From contig NC_087082.1 in assembly GCF_026151205.1 (NCBI RefSeq), forward strand, positions 10,550,901-10,610,900: DNA of 60,000 nt, written 5' to 3'. A program made the position numbers and the translations under genes. This DNA comes from Bolinopsis microptera (taxonomy: Eukaryota; Ctenophora; Tentaculata; Lobata; Bolinopsidae). The notes beneath the pieces were generated by a model. The model saw nothing but the letters and a program-made list of their open reading frames with translations. It was not told the DNA's origin and searched no databases. The stretch's first letter is position 1; each line of letters starts with the position of its first letter. Of the stretch, positions 47,101-54,347 are shown piece by piece.

Positions 47101-48623
47101 AACTCATTGGGCGGAGGTCTTAAAGGAGAATACTATCCTCTAACAGGAATGAAGGAGACGATCCGACAGCAACTCGTAGATGATCATTTCCTCTTTGTGT
47201 CTGGAGATCCAAACCTTAAAGTTGCTGGGATGGAAAGAGATTGGCCCGAAGGACGTGGAATCTACCACAATAAAGAAAAAACTTTCCTGGTTTGGGTAAA
47301 CGAGGAGGATCAAACACGCATCATCTCAATGCAGAAGGGAGGTGATGTCAGAGCAGTCTTCAAAAGACTAGCTGCAGGAATAGAAGCCGTTGGAAAGTCT
47401 GTGAAAGCAGCCTCGGGAAAAGAATTTTTACTGGACGAGAAGTACGGCTACATTCACTCCTGCCCTACAAATCTTGGAACTGGAATGAGGGCATCGGTCC
47501 ATGTTGACCTTCCCGGATGGACAGCTGAAGGTCTGGGTACACTACAAGCACGATGTGAACAGCTCAACTTGCAGCCCAGAGGTACAAGAGGTGAATCTGG
47601 TGGACAAACTGGAGTAACCTATGATATCTCCAACAAGCACAGACTAGGATATTCAGAGGTGGAGCTAGTACAAACCATGATAGACGGAGTCAACACTTTG
47701 TACAAAGAAGATCTAAAATTACAGAGAAAACATAAATTGATCCAATAGATTGTGGACACTACAACATTCGGACTCTCGTAAACAATCTAAATTGATCGCA
47801 ATTCTAGTGAACTGGACTTTTGACATCTAATTTTATTTAACAAACAATGTACATATGTTATGGAATTAATACCTAATAAGTAAAAGCATTGTGGTTATTT
47901 CTCTAAATTTACGAAGAATTAAACCCAAATTGCAATATTCGTTCAATAATAAACAACAATTATAATGATCAAGAAGAAGATTCAAATAATATAATAATAT
48001 CATGAATGGAAAAATAAATCAAGAATAAGTTACCTTTGGCCAGTTCCTTAAATTTCTCCTCTGCTCCAGGGTCTTTATTCTTATCGGGGTGATATTTCAT
48101 AGCTAATTTTCTAAACGCTCTCTTGATATCTTTCTCCGATGCATCCTTCTTTACACCTGATCAGGAAACAAAATGAACTTTAATTACGCTCAAATTCATT
48201 GATTTAAAGCTAGTTTCGTAGCCGGATTGAAACGATTAAAATGTAAATTTGAGGCATCAATATTAATCTACTCAGTGCTCCTATCACTGAGAGTAGCCGC
48301 TCTATGTAATTCTAGTGAACATAGAACATAGTTTTAAACTAATTACAACACTATACATCTATTACATTTATTGAGCATTATGTAACGCGATGGAGATATT
48401 TTAAGCGGGTAATATCCTGTGACCTGTCCAAACCCAGGATATAGAACATGAATACTTTGTTGTAACTTTGTACCAAAAGCATCAATAAAAATAAGAATGT
48501 TTATCGAAGAGAAAACAGAAACTTGAAGATCTAGAAACTATTGTACCTACCAAGTTGCTCATAATAGTCGGGAACAGAGGCAACGACACAGAGGACTGAG
48601 AGGAAAACAACGAGACTCTTCAT
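44139..48623 (-). CDS. DNAJB9: DNAJB9/ERdj4-like ER co-chaperone, four coding exons, complete
   Basis: Exons: 48623-48551, 48156-48034, 45704-45304 and 44294-44139, joined at GT-AG sites in matching phase, giving 250 aa. Residues 1-18 ([18 protein letters not shown]) are a signal peptide. The J domain is at 19-81 with HPD at 47-49 and [16 protein letters not shown] Gly/Phe/Asp-rich stretch follows ([24 protein letters not shown]), then a very His-rich segment at about 149-199. The C-terminus ([11 protein letters not shown]...TVCN) matches the vertebrate DNAJB9 tail with its two Cys, which settles the family; human DNAJB9 is 223 aa. J proteins of this class stimulate the BiP ATPase in the ER lumen and help degrade misfolded proteins. 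No KDEL is present, as in DNAJB9. Without the last exon the frame would stop six bases into intron 3. No ER-stress element was seen upstream. Intron 2 contains the kinase gene. Confidence 0.88.
44405..45243. mobile_element. TTAA-flanked fold-back MITE with poly-G inverted repeats, in DnaJ intron 3
   Basis: TTAA lies on both sides (44401-44404 and 45244-45247). The ends are inverted repeats: GGCCACA, a G run, then TCCGAGGTC on the left, and the reverse complement on the right. The interior is also largely self-complementary: GTTATGTAACGATT pairs with AATCGTTACATAAC, and GAGGTTAAC occurs several times in both orientations. A TTAA duplication is the mark of piggyBac-type and some other transposases. 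None is encoded here. Confidence 0.75.
45868..46360 (+). promoter_or_regulatory. Three copies of a TTTATRAAGGAGCA motif upstream of the kinase start
   Basis: ATTTATGAAGGAGCAG occurs at 45868-45883 and 46008-46023, and TTTATAAAGGAGCA at about 46345-46358, all within 720 bp of the kinase ATG and on its strand. A fourth copy lies at about 4345 (TTTATAAAGGAGCA). The TTTATAAA form resembles a TATA box. A promoter role is inference; they could equally be remnants of a dispersed repeat. Confidence 0.3.
46588..47748 (+). CDS. Phosphagen kinase, arginine-kinase type with mitochondrial-like N-terminus
   Basis: Reversibly transfers phosphate from ATP to a guanidino substrate to store energy. I start at ATG 46588 ([12 protein letters not shown], 386 aa); the open frame reaches 46477 but begins there at TTG. 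Residues 8-24 form a hydrophobic, Arg/Lys-flanked segment like the presequence of mitochondrial creatine kinase. Then come the N-domain (about 38-125) and the catalytic domain (about 135-375). Seen: VRIRVGRS (139-145, phosphate-binding Arg), WVNEED (E240), R244, CPTNLGTG with reactive C292, R301 and RGTRGE (R331, E336). The short guanidino-specificity loop (HCGIYAGD), Y107 in place of the creatine-kinase Arg, CPTN and the RGE glutamate favour arginine over creatine. [13 protein letters not shown] is more creatine-kinase-like. The coding part is one exon; a cttcag just before the ATG may be the acceptor of a 5' UTR intron. The gene lies wholly inside DnaJ intron 2, on the opposite strand. Confidence 0.9.
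   Translation: MFGKYSKAIYGGIAVAGVVGVWRFTSSGNSCKPFPTIRSKHSLVAKHVTPEVWDKLSNIKTKTSGFTLEKAMATAVEFDNQHCGIYAGDADSYKDFAAVFDPLIQEYHGISPDAKHTSDMNVDKIKGTIDPRAPVHSVRIRVGRSFEGFGLSPGITKQQRLDLEKLLQNALNSLGGGLKGEYYPLTGMKETIRQQLVDDHFLFVSGDPNLKVAGMERDWPEGRGIYHNKEKTFLVWVNEEDQTRIISMQKGGDVRAVFKRLAAGIEAVGKSVKAASGKEFLLDEKYGYIHSCPTNLGTGMRASVHVDLPGWTAEGLGTLQARCEQLNLQPRGTRGESGGQTGVTYDISNKHRLGYSEVELVQTMIDGVNTLYKEDLKLQRKHKLIQ
47948..47953 (+). promoter_or_regulatory. Candidate polyadenylation signal of the kinase gene
   Basis: AATAAA 200 bp after the kinase stop and about 80 bp before DnaJ exon 2. The transcript could therefore end within the host intron. Confidence 0.4.
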
Positions 48624-48681
48624 GATAACTTCCTAAATAGCCTTCAGTAAATTAATGATATAATTATCATGTTCTTGCATA

Positions 48682-48938
48682 AGTATTACTGTTTCAGTCC
48701 TTACCTTTTATTCAAGTAAAGTTTTGGGTAGTTTAGATTAAATACTCCTGAGTATAACTATAAACCTATAAGTATTACTGTTTCCAGTCCTGACCTTTTA
48801 TTAAGTAAAGTTTTGGGTAGTTTAGATTAAATACTCCTGAGTAAAACTATAAGTATTACTGTTTCCAGTCCTTACCTTTTATTCAAGTAAAGTTTTGGGT
48901 AGTTTAGATTAAATACTCCTGAGTATAAGTATTACTGT
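48682..48938. repeat. Tandem repeat of 76-89 bp, three copies plus a stub, just upstream of the DnaJ start
   Basis: Copies start at 48682, 48771 and 48852; a partial copy starts at 48928. They share AGTATTACTGTTTC, AGTAAAGTTTTGGGTAG and AAATACTCCTGAGTA. The array begins 59 bp before the DnaJ ATG, so it occupies the promoter or 5' UTR region. Confidence 0.9.
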
Positions 48939-48994
48939 TGGTTGCAATAGTGTTGATTGATCCATAGTACTTAATATAGGGTGTTTACTGTTTA

Positions 48995-49943
48995 GGGGGG
49001 GGGGGGGGGGGGGCAATGGGTATTTTTTTGTGAAACTTGATTTCGAGATAGCAGTTGACCAACAAACTAGGACCAGTGACCGAACTTTTGAGGGGGTCCT
49101 GGACCCCAACCACCAAACGGTAGCCACGCCCATATTTGGTCCAAATTAGGCCCAATTTAGCCAAATACCCTGACCCTGAACATGCCCAAAACCCATATTT
49201 TATGTGTCAATTTAGGCCTCCAAAAAAATTTGGCGGCCAAATTCTGAATTTTGCAGTGCAAATTTTGGAATTTGTCCGCCAAATTTTTTTGGAGGCCTAA
49301 ATCAAAATTCGGCTTCCCACAATAAGGTCGAAATGCGATTTAGAGTCGATTTCGAAAATTTCATGCAAAAATTTTGAAAACTTATTAAGTTATTTCCAAA
49401 TTAATGAAATCAATTCCGCGAATATCACGGGCAATTTTATAGGGTGTTCATTTTTTGGGGTATTTTCGCCTTAGTATCCATATTTAAACAGATATAACGC
49501 TATAACTTACAGAGAATATGTAGTTTAGGCTTACCTTTCATATAAAGCTAGTCTCATCCAAAATATTGATATTTGACCAATTTATGGGACGAAATCTATT
49601 AAATTTGGTACATATGCCAAAATATGGGCATATGGTTTTTGGCTCATAACTCAGTCATTTTTTGTCCAATCTTGATGAAATTTCACATACGAGTTCAGGA
49701 GACCACTAGCTACAAGAAGAGTGCATAAAATATGGGTTTTGGGCATGTTCAGGGTATTTGGATAAATTTGGCCTAATTTGGACCAAATATGGGCGTGGCT
49801 ACCATGCGGGTACCGTTTGGCGGTTGGGGTCCGGCACCCCCTCAAAAGTTCGGTCACTGGTCCTTATCTCGAAATAAAGTTTCACAAAAAAATACCCATT
49901 CCCCCCCCCCCCCCCCCCCCCCCGCCCCCCCCCCCCCCCCCCC
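48995..49943. mobile_element. Long-TIR non-autonomous element with poly-G/poly-C ends
   Basis: A run of 19 G opens the left arm, and long C runs (49901-49944, broken by one G) close the right arm. The arms themselves (49014-49205 and about 49725-49900) are inverted repeats of nearly 200 bp with small indels. They share ATGGGTATTTTTTTGTGAAA, CCAGTGACCGAACTTTTGAG and TTTGGTCCAAATTAGGCC. No target duplication is obvious and no ORF is credible. Confidence 0.75.
49211..49302. repeat. Central hairpin of the long-TIR element
   Basis: TTTAGGCCTCCAAAAAAATT, then TGGCGG, pairs with CCGCCAAATTTTTTTGGAGG and CCTAAA. The arms are about 33 bp around a loop of about 25 bp, so the element has an inverted repeat nested inside its outer inverted repeats. 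Confidence 0.8.
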
Positions 49944-50200
49944 CTCATAACTCAGTCATTTTTTGTCCAATCTTGATGAAATTTCACATACGAGTTCAGG
50001 AGACCACTAGCTACAAGAAGAGTACATAAAATATGGGTTTTGGGCATGTTCAGGGTATTTGGATAAATTTGGCCTAATTTGGACCAAATATGTGCGTGGC
50101 TACCATGCGGGTACCGTTTGGCGGTTGGGGTCCGGCACCCCCTCAAAAGTTCGGTCACTGGTCCTTATCTCGAAATAAAGTTTCACAAGAAAATACCGAG
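49643..50200. repeat. Tandem duplication of the right arm of the long-TIR element (period 301 bp)
   Basis: 49643-49899 and 49944-50200 are almost identical, both running from CTCATAACTCAGTCATTTTT to GTTTCACAA.AAAATACC. Only the first copy keeps the C run after it. The same 68-aa ORF appears in both copies and is not a gene. Confidence 0.9.
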
Positions 50201-50975
50201 TCCAATCACAGAAAGTTAACCATTAACTAAAGATGAGAGCTTGGACATCGACAAAAATCACACTCCAAACGACGGGGGAAGAGATAAAAGGAAAGTAAGC
50301 TGCTGGGCTCAACTAATTTTGATAATTCAGTTAAACAAAAATTTCAGTTAAACAAAAATTTCAATTTTATGCCATTTATTACAGATTAAACAAGTTTACA
50401 ATAAATCAATTTGATATTTAACGAAATCCTAATTCAATGTGCAGTATGGTTGTCACTCTTTAAATAGATTAGATATAGGTTGACGGGGCAAAGGAGTGTG
50501 CGTGCTGTTCGCTATTACCCACACCAAACGGCAACCTAGTAAATGTTTTGTATGAACACCGGTCTCCATCACGATACAAAATTAGGATTGTAGAATTTAT
50601 TGTATAACTATTAGTGCAGTGGAGGTAGCGGTGTGGTGCATTAATAGAGTGACAGCCTACTGATTTAGAGTTGTTTTTAAGTGAGCATAATGGGTGTATT
50701 TTTGGATCTAATGGCAACTTTAAAATTTGTTCTTTTAATCATTTATTAAATATCAGTTTAAAAATATATAAATCTGGAATCTGTTCACTCTGTGAACCAG
50801 TCCTATAAAAATTTCAAAAACCCTCCTAAATTAAATATTAAAAACGTCTCAGTAATGGAAATAGTCATACAATTAAGATATTAACCAAATTCTTAATATC
50901 TACCTAGTAAGAGAAAAATACCTACCTAAGTCAATTTCTACCTGTAATACACTAAATATTAGGTTAAATACATAG
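50201..50975. other. Intergenic, no gene recognised
   Basis: AT-rich. A 17-bp unit, CAGTTAAACAAAAATTT, is duplicated in tandem at 50328-50361. The 82-aa minus ORF at 50469-50717 has no domain. Confidence 0.5.
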
Positions 50976-51652
50976 GTGGACACTCAAGGAGACGTTGCAG
51001 CAATGCAATTTTACTCCATAGCCACTAGACCTATAATAGACCTATAATAGATGATCTCAGAGCTTATGCAGAAGCAACCATGGTGTGGTACGCTGATGAC
51101 AGCTCTGCATGTGGAAGCTTCATACAACTTCTTCAGTGGTGGAATAGACTTTGTGACATCGGTCCGGGATATGGGTATTATCCCAACGCTAAAAAGACCA
51201 TTCTAATTGTCAAGAATCTTAAAGACCAGGCTGTAGCAGAGACACTATTTGGGCATCTTGGAGTAAAGATCACGACATCTGGAGAACGTCACCTTGGTGC
51301 AGTGGTAGGATCAAAGAAATACAGGGAAGATTACATCAAAGAAAAAGTTGAGAAATGGATAACAGATATTGAACAACTTGCTGATATCGCTTCTGAAGAA
51401 CCACAGCTGGCTTATTCAGCCTTCACCAAAGGAATATGCCACCGATGGAGGTTCTTCATGAGAACAATACCTGACACTGCAGAGTACTTTGCCCCACTGG
51501 AGAGCAAGATCATGCATGTGCTCATTCCAGCCCTCCTCGGTCGTCCAGTCAACCAGCACGAGAGAGATATCCTCGAACTTCCTGTTCGTTGTGGCGGGCT
51601 AGGCATCATCAATCCTGTCAGAATAACATCCCGTGAATATGCTTACTCAGTA
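50976..51652 (+). pseudogene. Reverse-transcriptase element fragment, part 1 (TQGD to YADD and beyond), interrupted
   Basis: Remains of an older retroelement. TQGDVAAMQFYSIATRP (from 50982) carries the RT QGD motif. An exact 11-bp tandem duplication (ACCTATAATAG at 51029-51039 and 51040-51050) then shifts the frame. Subtracting it continues into VWYADDSSACG (the catalytic YxDD), a GYYPNAKKTILIVK block, GERHLGAVVG and ELPVRCGGLGIINPV. This belongs to an RT lineage with WYADD...GPxxGYxPNAxKT and GGLGIxNP blocks that I associate with cnidarian and other invertebrate genomes; I cannot name its superfamily. The 5' part is missing. At 51652 the frame is cut by the LINE insertion and resumes at 58424. 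The last residues of the visible 202-aa ORF (after 51652) are encoded by the inserted DNA. Confidence 0.75.
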
Positions 51653-51657
51653 GTTTT

Positions 51658-51891
51658 AATACTTTCAACACTACTATATAACAAATAATTTGAGGACTAG
51701 CAATGGTTATGTTAACAATGAACTAGAGACCTTGTTTGGACGATGGGGGGCTCAAGGAGGATGGATCACTGCTCCTAGAAAATGAGTTGAGTTGTCAGTT
51801 CGGTTCGTCATGTGTTCACATACCACTAGTCACTACACCTAATAAAAAACCATTGCTAGTCCAAAAAATTATATAGTAGTGTTGAAGTATT
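51658..51891. mobile_element. Small inverted-repeat element (MITE-like) at the 5' end of the LINE insert
   Basis: AATACTTTCAACACTACTATATAA and GGACTAGCAATGGTT on the left recur inverted on the right (AACCATTGCTAGTCC, TTATATAGTAGTGTTGAAGT), with arms of about 50 bp. No target duplication is clear. It may be a MITE inserted in the LINE 5' UTR, or an inverted 5' structure of the LINE itself. Confidence 0.6.
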
Positions 51892-52259
51892 CCAAGATAG
51901 GCATTCTCTGAATACCTGTCTCAACAAATTTTTTGCCCTGAATTTATTTATTTTTACTCTGAAAATTCTGCTCAAACAATTTTACCTACACACTTAACAA
52001 TTTCAAACCAAATCACCCCATCCAAACCCAGTTTGTCCTGTTGTTGTTAGTGTGTCTGACCTTTGAATGATTTACATATTTTTGAATACTTCAATCACTC
52101 TTTTGAAAGTTCTTGAAAAAATTCTATTGAATCATATTCCCACTTAACCCACCTCATATCACTCACAATGAACTGGCTGATGCTCTTCTCCTTTCAGGTG
52201 CAGGGGTCTGTCCAAGCTGGCCCCCTGGACTCCGGACATATCTCTGATATCATATCATC

Positions 52260-54341
52260 ATGGCTACTACCTCAAGTGCTAGTACCCAAAGGCGTTCCCC
52301 CAGACACACTCCTCCTCCTACCAACCCAGGATCCAGAGCTAGCATGTCACCATCCGGCAGAGGAGCTTCCTCCCAAAAGAAGAAACCTCTAGCAGACAAC
52401 AAAGCCCTGCGCAGGAACAGCCCTAGTGCAATGGCCCAGAAAGCTGTGCTGGGTAAACGCCCATCAAAGTCACCCCAAGAACAACCAGAGACATCTGTTC
52501 TTAAACCTCCAGGTAATCTGGTTATTGAAAAGATCAGCCCAAACCTGATATCAGCTTTAGAATCATCGAACCTCAGAGAGAGCCCCAGCAGTCCAATGAG
52601 CCCTCTGTACAAGTCCTTTCCTCCATTCTCCCGTGCTGAAGAGTCAGCTGAAGAACTTGAAATCCAGGATAAACCTACAGTAAAACAACGGGCTTCAAAG
52701 AGTGATTGTCCTTGCCGATCAACATCAGATGGTAAGGAATGGAAGTTCAAGTGTACCAGATGTTTTCAGCACTGGCATGCTTCCTGTTGCAATCTCAAGG
52801 GTGCTAACAACATTCAGCACGATACACCTCTTGAAGCTTCTCTGAATATGATTCTCTCAGAATGGCTATGTCCATGGTGTTTCGATACATCATTCCCCAG
52901 ACCAGGCTCCAGCATGTCAGCCAAGATGGACAACAACCTAAAGAGCTCTGTAGACTACAGCCAGAACATACAGGCTATATCAGATGCTATTTCTAATGCT
53001 GTTGGTAACAGTATGCCTACTGTGGAGATTGTATCCCTGGAGACAAGACTGAAGAAGCTGAGTCAAGAGATTCATGAATTTCAGCAGTCCAGAAGTCCAT
53101 CTGAAGCACCACCTGCTACAGAAATCCCCCTCCCTAAATGCACAGAACCTCCAGTGTGTGATTACCTGGTCGATGTGCTAAGTGCTGAGATCCTCAAAGA
53201 AGTTACAGAGTTTCTCCTGGAGAGCCAAGCTAGTAATAAGTTCATCCCGAAGAATGGAAGACAGGTCCTCAAGTTTGGGGAAGACTACTCTTATACTGGT
53301 GATTCAGACCCACCCCTATCCCCCACAATCCCAGCACCCCTTGCCTCAGCCATAGACGCAGTTACATCAAAGTGCAGACTGACCCATAAGCCCAACTCCA
53401 TCCTAATAAACTACTACCCTCCCTCAGTTGATACCACCACTAGTAGCAAGCTCCCTTTTCACTCTGACGATGAGTCTGAGATTATTGCTAACTCAGAAAT
53501 TGCTACTATCAGCATAGGCGACGTCAGGAAGGTGTGCTTTAAGTGCATCTATGAGACCGGAAACGAAGCCTCAACTGAGTATGTTCATAGTGTGAGTCCA
53601 GAATCTAACTCAGTGTATGTGATGACACGATCGTCACAAGCCTGGTATCGTCACGGTATTGATGAAACAGGTCCTGCTGAAACTCAGTCTTCTGTGCAGA
53701 CAGGAAGGTTCTCCATCACACTGAGAACTGTGAGCAAACAGTTTAGCCGGAGCTGCATCATCATGGGCGACTCTAACACCAAGCCCATCAAGTTCGGTGT
53801 CGGTACTGGAACCCTTGGACAGTCCTTCCCAGGTGAACGTGTTAAAGCCAACAAGGTCAGTGCAATAGACCCTAAGCTCTGCATTGGTTATAGCAACGTC
53901 ATCTTAGTTTGTGGGACCAACGATCTACGAGTTGAAAATGTGCAGTCACCTGGTGATATACACCAGCTGGTAGACATTCTCCACCTGAAAATCCAGCAGA
54001 TCCAGAAACTGTGCCCTAAGGCGAAGTTGTTTGTCACAGCAGTTTTACCGTCTAGACTCCCTAAGATGAATAAAAACATTATGGCATTCAACAGCTTGGT
54101 TGATGAAATGTTGTACTCTAGCTTTAACCAGACTGTATGGCACCTTGGTGTTGGCCACTTTTTAGACGGTAAAGGGTTGCTTGCTATGAAACTCACGAGA
54201 AATGGTGATGAAATCCATCTCGGAGAGCTTGGTATTGCTAAATTTGTGAGATGTCTGAAACAGTGGGTGTATGTGAGGGAGAGACAGGAGAGAGTAAGAC
54301 AAAGGAAGGCCACCCGACCAGTGGGAGTTTATCCCACTTAG
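52260..54341 (+). CDS. LINE ORF1 protein: PHD-like finger plus SGNH/GDSL esterase domain
   Basis: 693 aa from an ATG in a good context (atcATGG). Residues 1-145 are Ser/Pro-rich and basic, probably disordered. Residues 150-207 form a PHD-like zinc finger (CPC, CTRCFQHWHASCC, LCPWC). From about 497 to 670 lies an SGNH-hydrolase domain: GDSN (nucleophile Ser, about 502), VCGTND (about 551-555) and GDEIHLGELG with the block V His (about 650). Esterase-bearing ORF1 proteins are known in CR1-clade LINEs, where they bind RNA and act in the retrotransposition particle. The ORF ends at TAG 54339-54341 and ORF2 starts seven bases later in the same frame. All three catalytic blocks are present, so it looks functional. 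Confidence 0.85.
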   Translation: MATTSSASTQRRSPRHTPPPTNPGSRASMSPSGRGASSQKKKPLADNKALRRNSPSAMAQKAVLGKRPSKSPQEQPETSVLKPPGNLVIEKISPNLISALESSNLRESPSSPMSPLYKSFPPFSRAEESAEELEIQDKPTVKQRASKSDCPCRSTSDGKEWKFKCTRCFQHWHASCCNLKGANNIQHDTPLEASLNMILSEWLCPWCFDTSFPRPGSSMSAKMDNNLKSSVDYSQNIQAISDAISNAVGNSMPTVEIVSLETRLKKLSQEIHEFQQSRSPSEAPPATEIPLPKCTEPPVCDYLVDVLSAEILKEVTEFLLESQASNKFIPKNGRQVLKFGEDYSYTGDSDPPLSPTIPAPLASAIDAVTSKCRLTHKPNSILINYYPPSVDTTTSSKLPFHSDDESEIIANSEIATISIGDVRKVCFKCIYETGNEASTEYVHSVSPESNSVYVMTRSSQAWYRHGIDETGPAETQSSVQTGRFSITLRTVSKQFSRSCIIMGDSNTKPIKFGVGTGTLGQSFPGERVKANKVSAIDPKLCIGYSNVILVCGTNDLRVENVQSPGDIHQLVDILHLKIQQIQKLCPKAKLFVTAVLPSRLPKMNKNIMAFNSLVDEMLYSSFNQTVWHLGVGHFLDGKGLLAMKLTRNGDEIHLGELGIAKFVRCLKQWVYVRERQERVRQRKATRPVGVYPT

Positions 54342-54347
54342 TTTATC

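Noticed and set aside
49651-50158. Identical 68-aa minus-strand ORFs at 49651-49857 and 49952-50158
   Set aside because: They are the two tandem copies of a transposon arm, and no protein family is recognisable.
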